Positions 43,449-55,097 of a DNA stretch of 64,000 nt are shown one piece after another (the first letter of the stretch is position 1; each line of letters begins with the position of its first letter). The stretch comes from Didymella arachidicola (Eukaryota > Ascomycota > Dothideomycetes > Pleosporales > Didymellaceae). A program made the translations under genes and the position numbers. Under the pieces are notes generated by a model. The model saw nothing but the letters and a program-made list of their open reading frames with translations. It did not search any database and was not told the DNA's origin. The DNA lies in assembly GCA_016630955.3 (NCBI GenBank), contig CM049997.1, forward strand, positions 682,001 to 746,000. The letters run 5' to 3'.

Positions 43449-43527
43449 CCCCACCAAACTTAAGCACCTCTGCAGACGTGTATCTCAACAACGCAATAAA
43501 ATAATAGATAGCTATTAACATAACAGA

Positions 43528-45180
43528 TTAAGTAGTAGCTATAGGCTCTTTCTTACACGTACGTGAGTTATGACCACGCTCTCTACACCTCTTGCAGCGC
43601 GCAAGAGACTGACGACTGACGCCTGATTGCTCTCCTCTCTGACGCTCCTCACAGGCAATCTGCTGCTTAGCCTTACGTTGGGTGAGTATATCCTCTCCAG
43701 CTCCCTGTGTTAACACTCCTTGATGTTATATACGCTTTTTCTTGCGTTGTTTACGCTCAGACGCTGCCTTATTAGCCTTCTTAAGGCTGGTAATCCGATC
43801 GCGCATTAGCTCAGCAGACAGCATCATCACCTCTGCCCCCTTCTTGAGCTGGTCAATTGCTTCAATAATTGAGGCTGGCGACGAGCTCTTGTGCTTGCGT
43901 ACACGGTCACGTATAAGCGTTGACTGAGCTTCAAGCTCACGTATGTTGCTTGGTGTACGAGCCTCCCACAGAGTGTTGATCAGAGCTGCTGGTGGAGTCG
44001 GCGTACGCAGCTGCACGTCAAGCTTTGATAGGACTGCGTCTGGCTGGTGTGGGACAAGACCTGCTCCTTGAAAAGCTGATCGTATATTGGCTGGTGTAAA
44101 CGATCGATCGTACGCTGCCTTAAGAGCTGGCAGAAACTCAAGCTTAGTAATGTGGTTGATACGGTGGCGGATCAGGCTCTCAATCTCACGGCTGTACGCG
44201 CGCTTTAATGGCGAGAAGCAGCCAACGTCAAGAGGCTGGAGAAGGTGAGATGAGTGAGGCGGCATACAGAGCGTGTAGATGTTGTTCTCCTTGCAGATCT
44301 CCTGGAACTTAAGAGAGTGGTGGCTCTCATGGCCATCAAGGATGAGCAGCCGACGCGCTCCTACTGTACGAGCCTTTGTATGAGCGTTAAAGTGCTCTAG
44401 CCACTCTACTCCTAGCTCGTTGGTAGTTCAGCCGTTGTCGCTGACTGCGATCGCGCAGTCGCGTGGGATTGCTGCGTCCTTATACCAGGCAGAGAGGTGG
44501 TACTGGCCAGTCAAGATGATGAATGGTGGGATAGACCAGCCAGCAGCATTGATACCAGCAATCAACGTTGCCCACTCACGATTGCCAGGCTGAAGAGCCT
44601 TTGGCCGGCCTCTTCTCTCTGACCCTGTCACAACAAGCTGCGTCGTGATCTTGCCCATCATGAAGCCTGCCTCGTCAAAGTTCCAGACGTCATCATCACA
44701 GATGCCGTACTTGGCCTTTGTCTGCTCTACAAGCTCAAACCAGCCTTGGATAAGGACAGGATCCTCGCATAGAGCTCTCTGCCTGTCATACGCTCGGTTG
44801 AAACGCGTTGTAAGACTCTCTGTACGCTTAACAAAGTTGCGCGGCCAGTGGACGCCAACCTGACTAGCACTGCGTGCAGCCAGCAGTCTATTAGCCATAT
44901 CACGTACAGCTGCGTACGTAGGCGCAAAGCCACGTAGATCTAGATCAAGTATGTATTTAACAATCACCTCCTCTTCTAGCTGGGTAAGCTTCTTTGAGTT
45001 GGGCTGGCAATCGCGTCGGGCAGGCTTCCCAGCGCGTCGGTCGCGCATTGTCATACGAGGGACGTTAAAGGCTAGAGCAGCGCGGCTTTCAGACTGAATC
45101 TGCTTTGAAACAATAGAATTAATAGCAAGCTGAACATCAGCTTCATTTGATAGTACTTGAGGGGCATAGCGTTGAGGCAT
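43528..45180 (-). pseudogene. E4 transposase, broken by two stops
   Basis: From ATG 45180 the protein runs 250 codons to an in-frame TGA at 44430-44428, at a codon that is TGG in E3 (within NGWTTNELG). The frame then continues open through LILDGHESHHS and LQPLDVGCF to TAA at 43728-43726, where E3 has CAA. It finally stays open to TAA at 43530-43528, coding a zinc knuckle CKRCRERGHNSRTC (43596-43555). The catalytic Asp residues themselves are conserved. The TAA fits a C-to-T change in CpA context; the TGA fits a C-to-T change on the opposite strand outside that context. This copy is not autonomous. Confidence 0.9.
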
Positions 45181-45299
45181 GATGAAAAGACTTAAGGTGG
45201 TTGATCAAAGTTGGTGGGGCTGACGACTCGCTTGTATTGACGACTCGCTTGTAAAACACGTTAGCAGTAGCGCAGTTGTATTAGTAAGAACAGTGGACG

Positions 45300-46120
45300 T
45301 TCCCCTTAAGATATTGGAGCGGGATGGAGCGGGATGCCCGAAGCATAAATACGGGCTAACGAGTCATGCCCAACCCTGAAAGGGCGAACCTAGAAGCCCA
45401 GCACCCATCACCCCCGACTGGAAAAGCCGCTATGCCTACACTCTCAGGCATCAAGTCAGTTGCCCGCCAAGCACTGCACGATACACAGCAGACCTGGTGG
45501 TCTAAGAAGGAAGAAAGCCTCTCTACATGGTACAAAAGATGGGAGTTGGGCTACTCACTTCACAGCAGACTACCGGAACTAGACCTACCAAGAGCCATCT
45601 TGGCTAGACTGCTCGCAATTCGATCTATGCACGGCGACTTCGCCTGGTACCACCGAAAGTTCAGTCACAACGACGCAACACTCACCTGCTCATGCGGGCT
45701 TGACAAGACACCAGAGCACCTTGCGCTCTGCCGCAAGACCCTAGGGGCCTTTGGCCGATGGCCACTTCGACCTTCCATACCACCATCCAGCCGGAGCGAT
45801 GGCCTAGCGTACACTGCCGTGCTGATTGGGGATCCAGAGGCTTTCGAAGCCTTTACCCAACTCACACAGTACTACACCAAGGTCTGCCTCCGGTAGCTTA
45901 CCCTGTACTGCAACAGCAGCAAACACCCGTACTCTTTCCCTACTTTCCCTCTTACTCTCCTTCTTACTCCCCCCTTCTTCTCTCCTCCACTCTCCCTCCC
46001 CCTCTTTCCCACTCTTACGGCGCTCAAATGCCTCTGAACACACACCAAGGATCCACCCTAATGTACACAAATCGCTCAGTCTCCCCAACTGGAAGGGGAG
46101 CTGTAGTTCTGACATGGTAG
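45300..46120 (+). mobile_element. 3' remnant of a LINE-type (non-LTR) retrotransposon
   Basis: The open frame 45366-45896 encodes the C-terminal end of a fungal LINE polyprotein: a decayed RNase H end (RVMPNPERANLEAQ resembling the GNERAD..AK motif), then TWYKRWELGYSLHSRLPELD and RSMHGDFAWYHRKFSHNDA, followed by CSCGLDKTPEHLALC, the zinc-type motif typical of this end. A TAA in the same frame at about 45358 blocks the upstream part, and reverse transcriptase is absent, so this is a 5'-truncated copy. After the stop comes a pyrimidine-rich stretch (about 45936-46012) that may be its 3' UTR. E4 lies only about 40-100 bp upstream. The outer limits given are approximate. Confidence 0.8.
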
Positions 46121-46379
46121 CAATACCCGCTCAGGCAAGAAATGCTTTCTAAGGTAGTGTAGCAGCACAGTAATTCCATAGCTTAGCACGTCGTATATGC
46201 CCTTCGGGAGGCGAGATGGTGGACTTATTCCCCATCAACCAGACGTAAAATGAATACCAACCAACCAACCAACCCAACCGTGAAATTGCCGAAGATGCGA
46301 CTATCGCGCCCGTGATCTTACAATGCAACACCACGCTCCGTGGTCCCATCCAGATAGAAAATTCTCACTCAGCTAGCAC

Positions 46380-47213
46380 TTACAAGGCAAGCGCGGCAGC
46401 AAAGACACCAGCAGCACCACCCACAAAAGCCATCATGCCCATGGGGAGAGGGGCGCCAGCAGCGGCGCCAGTGGCTGCTGGAGCACCAGAGCCAGAGGCG
46501 GTGGAGCTGGTGGTACCAGACTGAGATCCAGACGCTGTTGGGTTTGCGGAGGTGGAAGCCAGCGAGACAACCTCGACAGTCTGAATAATGCTTGCTGCAG
46601 CAACCTCGCTCGCCTTGAGAGTAGCAGATGTCGTGCCATCCACACTCAATTCACTAGGAATGGCACCGCTCTGGATAGCGGTGCAGGTCAGATCAGCAGA
46701 CCCCACAGCACCCTTCCAATTGCAGTTGATCTCGGCACTCCAGACGCCATCAGAGGGGTCCTTCATCTGGATCTGAGCAGACTCAGAGGCCTGCTTGATT
46801 GTGATGGGCTCGCAAAGGCCATCGAGCAACCCACCATCCTGGCGACGGAGACGTGCAGCAGCGGTCGTTGATGGTGCAGCAATGGGAGTCAAGGCAAGGG
46901 TACCCGCTGCCGAGCGCGCAGATGATGCGACAGACCTACTCGAGGACGCTGCTGCCGTTAGAAAGGGCCAAACATTTCGCGCAGACGATGGCCTACCTGC
47001 TGTAGCCTCAGAGAGGAATGAAGCCGGGATGCCCGTGGTGGAGCAAGAGTTGATATAGGTGGTTGTGCCGGAGCTGGACCCAAGTACGGTGACAGTGGAC
47101 ACCTGTAGGGGCAGAGGGTTGATGATGTGGACAGCAGATCCAGTCTTCACCTCAACGGATGATTGTGCAACAGCTGAAGTTGCGAAGAGAGTGACAACGG
47201 TAGAAGAACGCAT
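46380..47213 (-). CDS. GPI-anchored Ser/Ala/Thr-rich cell-surface protein
   Basis: ATG 47213 gives a signal peptide (MRSSTVVTLFATSAVAQSSV), a Ser/Thr-rich body with six or so Cys, and a C-terminal Ser/Thr/Ala/Gly stretch followed by a hydrophobic tail (PMGMMAFVGGAAGVFAAALA), the pattern for GPI attachment. It would sit on the plasma membrane or in the wall. A 45-bp segment, 46996-46952, has donor GTAGGC, branch TTCTAAC and acceptor GGCAG; as 45 is a multiple of three, the frame is open with or without its removal. The spliced form is 262 aa, the unspliced one 277. KR-type cleavage may occur at LRRQDGG. No specific function can be given. Confidence 0.78.
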   Translation of the reverse strand: MRSSTVVTLFATSAVAQSSVEVKTGSAVHIINPLPLQVSTVTVLGSSSGTTTYINSCSTTGIPASFLSEATAGRPSSARNVWPFLTAAASSSRSVASSARSAAGTLALTPIAAPSTTAAARLRRQDGGLLDGLCEPITIKQASESAQIQMKDPSDGVWSAEINCNWKGAVGSADLTCTAIQSGAIPSELSVDGTTSATLKASEVAAASIIQTVEVVSLASTSANPTASGSQSGTTSSTASGSGAPAATGAAAGAPLPMGMMAFVGGAAGVFAAALAL

Positions 47214-48791
47214 CCTGATTCTATGTTCGAGGATGTAAGACGTGAAAGGTAAAATTGAAAGAAGGCAGCTGCGGTCGCTGGTACGGAGCTTGAGGAATGA
47301 GACTTGAGGGCTGACGAGTCTACTAGGCCTTGGTTCGACACTTATACAGCATACATTACATCCTCAGATACGTTCTTCGCCGTATGATCCGAGCATCAAA
47401 CTGCGCCGCCCCCTGGTGGTGGGGTTAGCTGAGCGTATACGGAGTTGTGAAACACCCCATTCTCAGGCGTGCCTACCTTACCGAACCCCGAGAGTACCTG
47501 TGCACGACCTGAACAGCGAATTGCATGGCCCAGAGGTGCTTTATGTCTACTGCATTCGTCAGGATACTTGCTGCGCCGATGACCACGCCGCATAGCTGAG
47601 CACGTTCTAGACAAGGCTGCTTCGCTACAAGGCTGCACATTCGCAAAACAAACTCCAAAAGGTCTTGCCGCCTGGCAGGATTAAACAAACAACCTCCAGA
47701 CTTTCGGGGATTAGACATGCTGCCATTGTCGAAAGGGGAAGGGATTCCCAGGTTCTTGCAAACGAATGGCTGCAAGACGCTCATTTCCACTCGATGTTGG
47801 CGCTTACGGTCTCGATACGGCCGTACTAAAGCTGGGGCACCTCATAAGAAACTGTGAGATGTTATATCGCTCATGGATAATTAGCTCGAATTAGAGATGC
47901 GCAGTTGAGCATGCTCAGAGTGTTATGGCATGGTGAGGCAGAGCGTTGGACACCATGCCGCAAATATGCGAAGGGCCCGTCGTGCCGTTGCACCTCCCAT
48001 GGGCCGCACCAGCACTCGCAGCACCATCACCATTGTCTGCAAGTCAACAGGATTTGATCAAACATATATCGAGGGACATGCTGAGGTCTCTCATGCGTGT
48101 GATGCCCGATTCGTTCCTCCGACGTTGAAGTTCTTAATCGCTGGCTACCTGGTAAGCCCCGCTGTGCCGCCTCGTGTCTTAGGGTCGTGAACCCCGAAGC
48201 TGCAGACAAGTGTGCCTGGCGAGTCCGAGCGTTGTGTCCATACCTCACCAAAGCCGAAATACGTCCAGCCTTGTGCGGCTCGCGGTCCCCAGATTCACTG
48301 TGGAGCTGGCCTTTGGCTACACCTGGCTATTCTAGACTCAAGCAATGCTCGTTCGACCTCAAGGAAGGAGCCTTTTGGAATTGGAATCATCTCGATCCGA
48401 CTACGTAACCTCAGATGGATCTACTGACTACATAGCTACAACGTACAACCTGGTCTACAATGCTGACCCAAAAACGAACCTTGCGCGCTACGGACCTCAA
48501 AATGTCCATTTCGCTCTTGGCAGTACGGATGACCGATGACGGACTTTTGACGCATGCGATGGCTTCAAGGCCTCTGATCAGGTCACTTGCGTAGTATACA
48601 AGATGCTTGATCAATGCCACCAGGCCGATATGCAGGCTATCATCACATTCTTTCTGTACAGCGGCTCCTGCTAGTCTCACACATTCCTTTTCCACATACT
48701 CTCTTTTTCTGATCACTTTTATCGCAAGACCTTCAAGGTTCCGTATTCGATTCGACGCTATCACATTCGTTCTGGTCTGCGACTGAACACT
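47214..48791. other. Intergenic region, no gene seen
   Basis: About 1.6 kb between two genes that point away from each other, so both promoters lie here. Frames at 47473-47790 minus and 47930-48190 plus lack family features. No repeat found. Confidence 0.4.
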
Positions 48792-50774
48792 ATGCGCTTC
48801 AATTCACGCTCTTTTCTGAAGCTAACTATAGCGACGACATTCGCTCTGGAAGCGAACACCATGGATCTGGAGCCTTGGGGTACGGATCATCACCCGGGCG
48901 ACCAAACAGTCGCAAGACGAGCCCCAGCTCCTCTCGAGTTAGCCCCTATGAGGCCAGACGAAGTTCACTCTAATGTGTTTGGCAAGCGAGCATTGCCATC
49001 TATTGATCTGAAAGCCATTAGCGACCCTGGCGTACTCCTCAGAGGCCGCTCTGAGAAACGTGAGATGCCCGGGAATGGTTGCTTTGACCCTGCAAAGCAT
49101 TCTACCTTCTTTTGGGGTGGCTACGGTACGTACAGCATCAAGTGATGAGGCTGAAGAGTGTCCTAACAATCGGCAGCTGGTGACAACATCTTCGTCGCAA
49201 ACTTCACCATGGCCGCCCAAAGCGACGACGAGTACATCCTCGCGGTTGAGAATTTCGCGAAGCGGATGAAGTCGATCAAGTGTGGTACTCCTGGCCAACC
49301 CATGATCCTGGAATTCGGCGACGCAGAGTCTTTGAATTACGCGAAGTCGGCTTGGAAGTGGATTGACGATGCTGATATCAACCACTTTACGCTAGTCACG
49401 GAGCCTGACATGTGCTACAAGGGCGACAATCGCTCTCCTTATCTTGTCAGCGCAATCAAGTTCGACGAGGCTAATCTAAAGGCCGAGATCACCGCTGAAG
49501 AGAAGCCATGGGATGAGATAGCGCAGTCGTTCAACCTTAACCTTGGCCACGAGTATATTGATCCAGCCACCGCAAACATCACCCACCCTCATCTTGCGCG
49601 TCGTGGAGACGATGGCACTCAGATGGATATCTCGCACACCTTCAACGGTGAACTCTTCAATTACGCGAAAGATTCGAAGGAGACTGCTGGCCTGGCATTG
49701 AGTGCCAATCTTGAATTGACCACGGCAGGAACCATTGTCGCAGACTTTGACATCAAGAAAAACTGGCTTGGTATTCCCAACGATGCTACACTGAACATTT
49801 ATCCTCAAGGTGTGAATGGACTCATGAAGCTGAAGCTCAATGCCGACGGAGAGTTAGGCAAAGAGCTGCAGTGGGATATGAAGCCAGAAATTGAGATCCC
49901 TGTCCAGGCCTTGAAAATTGCAGGTATTCTGGAGATTGGTCCGTTCATTACCATGGGCGTTCACATGGGCTCTTCGGCTCTTGAGGGTACCAGCGAGATG
50001 AGTGTGGGAGCCAAAGCCAAGATCAAGGATGAGGCCAAGGTCGATATCAGGCTTACTAAACCAGAAGAGAACGAATTCAGCGGCTGGGAGCCAGACTTTG
50101 AGAAGATCGATCCGGGATTCAGTGCTGAGATCGGCGGTAACATTCGCGCTTGGAGTGAGCTCGGAGTTCAGCTAAAGGCCGAGGTGTTTGGCAGTATGTG
50201 ACTACACTAATGATAGCAAGATACTCACTGATATGTGATAGGATGGGGCTATCAGGCTGCCGTGGATGCTCAACTGCCCTTTTTCGAGGCCAAGATGTCC
50301 GGCGTCGTCGATACCGTCGGTGTCTGTGACAGCAAGAAGACAGTCGGCGTGCAACTCGGCACAGATGTTGGCATCAACGTAAACCTCAATGCCGGCAAAG
50401 TCAATGAAGCTCCTTCATTTGAGAAAGACTTGTTTGAGAAAACATGGCCACTGTACTCGAGCTGCATCCCAATCGGTCCGGATAACGCTAAACCCACTGA
50501 GACTCCCGAGCCTGAGCCTACCCAGGAGCCGGAGCCGGAGCCAGAGCCTACTGAGGAGCCATCGGAGCCCACAGTCACCGAGCAGCCGACGATCGAAGCA
50601 CCCAAGACTGATGAGGCTCCTATAGAGACTGGTATTGGTAGTATGCACTTAGTCACGAGCGCCCCCAGCCTGGTCACCGGCACCGGTACTGCTTCGAGCG
50701 GTTGGCCCATGTACACTGGCAACACCACATTCTTGAAGCTTGCACAGCGCAGACCTACTGCTTTGTATCTTTAA
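48792..50774 (+). CDS. Secreted DUF7029/DUF7223-like protein
   Basis: Exons 48792-49125, 49177-50193 and 50242-50774 give 627 aa; both introns have clean donors and branch sites (TCCTAAC in the first). The N-terminus is a likely, rather weak signal peptide (MRFNSRSFLKLTIATTFALE). Dibasic KR sites at GKRALPS and EKREMPG could be cut by Kex2. The middle region around VANFTMAAQSDDEYILAVEN and ILEFGDAESLNYAKSAWKWI, then LVTEPDMCY..NRSPYLVS, resembles the fungal DUF7029 domain. The later beta-rich part ending WGYQAAVDAQLPFFEAKMSG resembles DUF7223; both names are from memory and unverified. A Glu-Pro repeat (about residues 525-550) and a Ser/Thr tail follow. Function is unknown, probably extracellular. 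Confidence 0.8.
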
Positions 50775-51191
50775 GAGAGGCATCATAACACTCTTTCCTT
50801 GAGCACAAGGTCTTGTATAAGCGGCGTTGAAGGACGGTGTAACTGTTAGAGCGTATTTTGGAATTAGTATGGGCGTGGCGAACTACTGCTCGGCATTTCC
50901 GGCGTCTACGGCGTTCTAATGGAATTGAAAGCGTCCAATCGATTCGAAACGGTGCTATAGTGACATGCAGCGACTAAGCACGCCATACTAGCCGGATATG
51001 AGCTATGCAGTCTTTCCTAAATAGGCAACGAGCTCCACTCAAGACACCACAGCTCTCACGTCAACTACCACCCCACTGACGTTTATTTACGGCTTCGCAG
51101 CATAAGAAGAGTTCAGAGCTGTAGATTTCATGCTTCACACTTCTTCCCTATCAAGCTGCTCACAATTCTAAACAACCTGTCTAGTTACACC
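50775..51191. promoter_or_regulatory. Upstream region of the TauD-type gene
   Basis: 417 bp between tandem genes on the same strand; it should contain the 3' UTR of the secreted protein and the dioxygenase promoter. No distinctive motif was seen. Confidence 0.4.
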
Positions 51192-52455
51192 ATGGCTATT
51201 GCAGAAGTCGCACAGCAGCCAGACATTGGTTATACACCAGACCATGATAAATACCTTGCACGCGTACAGAGACGTCTGAAAGGTGGCAACCTTGAGAAAA
51301 CGCTTCCACCCGGTTTTCCAGCAGAGCTCAAATCTCCACTGGTCTGGGACAACACCGACATAGCTGAGCGCTTCAACTGGACATATGAGCTCACTGCTTC
51401 TGACCTGAAGGAGATCGAGCAGGCACTAGAGCACTTCAAGAGCTTAGGAAAACCCTTGGGTCATGTCAACCAAGAGACGTTCCCATTACCAAAGCTTCAT
51501 GATCAGCTGCGAGAGATTTCTAACGAGATCCACCACGCCTTCGGCTTCAAGGTCATCCGCGGTCTTCCAGTCTCTACCCACACAAGAGAAGAGATTTTCA
51601 TAATCTATGCTGGCATTGCATCCCACATTACTCCCATACGCGGCCGTCAGGATAACCAGTACGACGGAAAACCAGCAGACGTTGTACTTAACCACATCAA
51701 AGATCTCAGCAGGATATATGATGCGAGCAAGATTGGCGCTCCGGCATACACGACCGACAAGCAAGTCTTCCACACCGATTCAGGAGATGTGATCGCCTTG
51801 CTGTCTCTGGAAGAGGCAGCCGAGGGAGGAGAAAGCAAGCTGAGTAGCAGCTGGCGGGTGTATAACGAGCTAGCACGCACTCGCCCTGATCTTATCAGAA
51901 CACTGGCAGAGCCATGGCCTGCAGAGAAGTATGATCCACAATTCTGACCACTTACAGTCACTGACATAGTCCAGCTTCGGCGACAAAGCCAAACCGTACG
52001 TCTCTCGCCCATTGCTTCATCATCAGCCCGCGACCGACTCGTCGCCTGAGCGTCTCATCATCCAATACGCACGCCGCACATTTACCGGCTTCCAAGGCCT
52101 CGCGCGGTCCTCAGACATCCCTCCGATTACCGAAGCCCAAGCCGAAGCGCTCGACGCACTGCACTTTCTCGCGGAGAAGTACGCAGTCTCGCTCAACTTC
52201 AAGAAAGGCGATGTGCAGTTCGCGAACAACTTGAGTATCTTCCACGCGCGCGATGGGTTTACAGACTCAGAAGAGAAGCAGAGGCATCTGGTCAGGCTGT
52301 GGTTGAGGGACCCAGAGAATGCTTGGGAGACGCCGGAAGCGCTGAGGGAGAGGTGGGCAAAGGTTTATGGAGATGTGCAAGCGGAGAAGCAAGTCTTTCC
52401 GTTGGAGCCGTATATTAGGAGTGCAAGTTTAGGCGCTGGTGGGGAGAGTAAGTGA
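51192..52455 (+). CDS. TauD/TfdA-family Fe(II)/2-oxoglutarate dioxygenase
   Basis: Exons 51192-51928 and 51975-52455, a 46-bp intron (GTATGA, branch CTGAC, acceptor GTCCAG), give 405 aa. The HxD iron ligands are in QVFHTDSGDV, the distal His in NLSIFHARDGF, and the 2-oxoglutarate-binding Arg in RHLVRLWLRDPE. Splicing at AA|GTATGA restores AENFGDKAKPYVSRPLL. Family members use 2-oxoglutarate and oxygen to hydroxylate sulfonates, herbicide-like acids, carnitine precursors or secondary metabolites, so the substrate is open. It lies next to a CorA-like gene but no operon exists in fungi. Confidence 0.9.
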
Positions 52456-53126
52456 AGATCCTCTTCCGCAACAGTCAGGACAATCCCATGTCTCGCGGTA
52501 TCGATATTTCAGATTGCGGTTTGGAACGTGTCTTACCGTCCGTATTCCTTGTAATTTGGCGGCTAAGATGTTCAGCTCGTTTGCTCCTCGGCTGCTGCTC
52601 GCTTACGCTGGTGATCGTGGTCAGACGTGCAGCAATCTGACGAGCTTTGATGACAGGTTGCCTGCCTCTGAGAAAGACAATGGGCCAGTCAGATCATGAT
52701 GAGGACCAGGATTTTCGATAAAGTGTGACGACTTGCAGAGGCAGAGACAGCTGCAGGGGGCTGGGGCAGGAGCCACTTGTTTAGTGCTTACCAGCGCGTT
52801 TGTGGGGCTCAAACAACAGTTTCGGGGCCGGGTGTTCTACCTACAAAACCACCTTCCATCTACATACGATAGTCAGCAACGCGATCCTACCTGGAAGGTG
52901 TGTCAGACAAGATGCGCAATGTCTGAGCGGTGCAGAGACACCGATAATGCCCCATCGGTACTCATTCGAGGTTTTCTGACACCATACGCGACTGGCGGTG
53001 CCTCAGCCTCTCAGCCCCTCCTCGGTTTTCGTCCCATGCACGCCTAATGGCGCCACTGAATGAGGCTATATGATGGCTCGTCCCGAGCCTTGCGGGCGGT
53101 AGACTATCAATTTCCCCCTCGATGCC
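52456..53126. other. Intergenic region, no gene seen
   Basis: 671 bp between the dioxygenase and the CorA-like gene. The 104-codon frame 52733-53047 is without recognisable features. The region should carry the promoter of the CorA-like gene. Confidence 0.4.
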
Positions 53127-54943
53127 ATGTCGCAAAACGCAGCGACGACCAGCTATTCGTCCACACCTACAACTTCTGTGCAGCGAAAGATTCTGAATGA
53201 CAACCCTTCAGTCGTCGATATGTCTACCACAAATGACGTGAAGAAGAAGCCATTGGAGTTTGGTGACCCCTACGGGATTGGAACATGCTACGACGGACCA
53301 GATGAAGAGCATGAGTGGCAGAAGATTGATCAGTCAGTAAACAGATGTGCTTGGGAAAGAAGGTTCGTTCTAACTTCCGCAGCGCCCAAATGTCTCACAT
53401 GAGCGATATGCCATATCTAGATAAGATCAAAGGCATGGCGAAGTCCTGGAAAACGCTTCGCCACTTGGTAGACTGGATGCAAGTAGGGACCGATCCTTGG
53501 CGATGGGAGCATCTGCACAACAACCAAGAAGATCGAAAGGAGCGTCACAAGAGGACAACGGTCACATTCATCGAATATCAGCCAGCCGTAGCACCGGTAG
53601 ACGAGAATATTGGCGAGCTAGAAAGGCTGAGACAGGTTTTGGATGACATGAAGCGCGACGGTGCAGGGACATCGCCGCTCCGACTTTTTGTTGTTGAAGA
53701 TCTCTCACAGCAAGTCATTGAGCTGCTAGGTGGCCGCTTCGATATCGACCCCTTGTTCTTCCGAGAGCAGATCACAGACACCGTTTGGTACAATACTCGA
53801 GACCCTTGGGCAATGCCCCCCAGTCTATCGTCGAGTGCCAAGAAGCGGTCGTGGTTTCGCTTGCGGAATCTTCGATTGCAGTATCATACATCAAAAGAAG
53901 GACTCAAGAAGGCAGAGAAGCAGGTGAGCAAGTGGAACGTCAAAAGGCGCCCTGATGACGACAACAATCATTGGAACTACAAAGACGAGGAAGGAGCTAC
54001 TGTCTCACTGATGAGGACACGCACAACAATCTGGATTGGGCAAGACAGCCAATATGGTAACGGCACAGTGGGTATCATACTTCTTGACCCTTCCCTTAAA
54101 GAAGAAGGGAGGCCTCTTTGGTACGGTCGCACAAACTGGCTTCCAACATCGGGGACTAAGAAACCCGAGCTTTCCGGGTCCTGGTACGAAGACATTTTGC
54201 AGATGACGCTCAGTTACCCATGGTTTGAGGACGTGTCCAGCCATGAGATAGAACCACAGTGTCTGACCTGTCCGACACTTTTCACCATCTGTGCTGAGTG
54301 GCTGGTGGTTGTTGACTACATAAACGCACGTCTCAGTCAAGTGGAATGGGAGCTGGAGCTGCCAGAAGTCTTCCGTTCGAAAGGCGATGTCATACAGTAC
54401 TCTCTCAAGCGTCTTCTCACATGGCGCCGTTTGCTACCAGTACTTCGCGAGATGGTCGAGGAGACACTGGAGCAGAGCATACCTGCCGCTGCAAGACTAA
54501 CCGCGTTAGCTGCTAAGCACAACAAAGGGGCGGAGGTCTTTGCTGACGTCAAGGAGGACTTTGAAAGGGTAAAGCGACTCTTGAAAGAGCAGCAGGATCG
54601 AGTGGGTCGTCTATCAGATCACATAGACTCCGAGCTGTCAATTCAAAACGCCAATCAGAGCTTGGAGGAAAACCACAGCTTGGCACGGTTGTCTTGGCTC
54701 GCGACAATCTTCATCCCAGCAACATTCATAACTGGACTATTCAGCATGACCGACGACCTGGCAGCACAAGAGGACACATTCAAGGTCTACTTCTCCGTAG
54801 CATTGCCCATCACAGCGTTGATCATGATGTTTGTATGGCTCCTTAATAGCAAGTATTGGAAGGGATGGAGATCAGCACAGGAAAACAAGAAGCTCGCGGC
54901 CGACGCAGCAGCACAGAAGACCAAGTTGAAGTCAAAAGGCTGA
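53127..54943 (+). CDS. CorA-like (Mg2+/cation transporter-like) membrane protein
   Basis: Exons 53127-53332 and 53383-54943 (50-bp intron with donor GTCAGT, branch TTCTAAC, acceptor CGCAG) give 588 aa. The large N-terminal domain is cytosolic; a long helical stretch (about 440-500, KRLLKEQQDRVGRLSDHIDS) leads to two membrane segments, LSWLATIFIPATFITGLFSM and VYFSVALPITALIMMFVWLL. This is the CorA fold. The pore motif GMN after TM1 is replaced by GLFSM, as in many fungal CorA-like proteins, so ion selectivity is unknown. The tail is basic. The donor at 53333 was preferred over GTAAAC at 53337 because only the former keeps the phase. Confidence 0.85.
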
Positions 54944-55097
54944 GGTAGCAGGACAGCAACTTTTGAGATGAAGGTGTAAAAATTCACATTGTTTGTTTGG
55001 GTGAACAAAAGCACCTCATCCGAACGCTTCGGTCGTAACTCGTCAATACTATACTCGACCTGTTGAAATATCCGAACAACACTCTCTCTATTCTTGC

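Larger units (their letters stand above)
43390..45261 (-). mobile_element. Pogo-type DNA transposon E4 (1872 bp), same family as E3
   Basis: TA flanks lie at 43388-43389 and 45262-45263. Both ends begin acgt and continue with tandem 17-bp units: three copies of acaagcgagcgacgcgt-type at the left (43399-43448) and two of acaagcgagtcgtca-type (reverse strand) at the right (45221-45254). Then ccccaccaa follows, as in E3. The transposase is on the minus strand and is clearly a close relative of that of E3. Confidence 0.92.

Noticed and set aside
53337..53382. Alternative donor GTAAAC at 53337 in the CorA-like gene
   Set aside because: It gives the wrong phase with the good acceptor at 53382 and a stop soon after; GTCAGT at 53333 fits.
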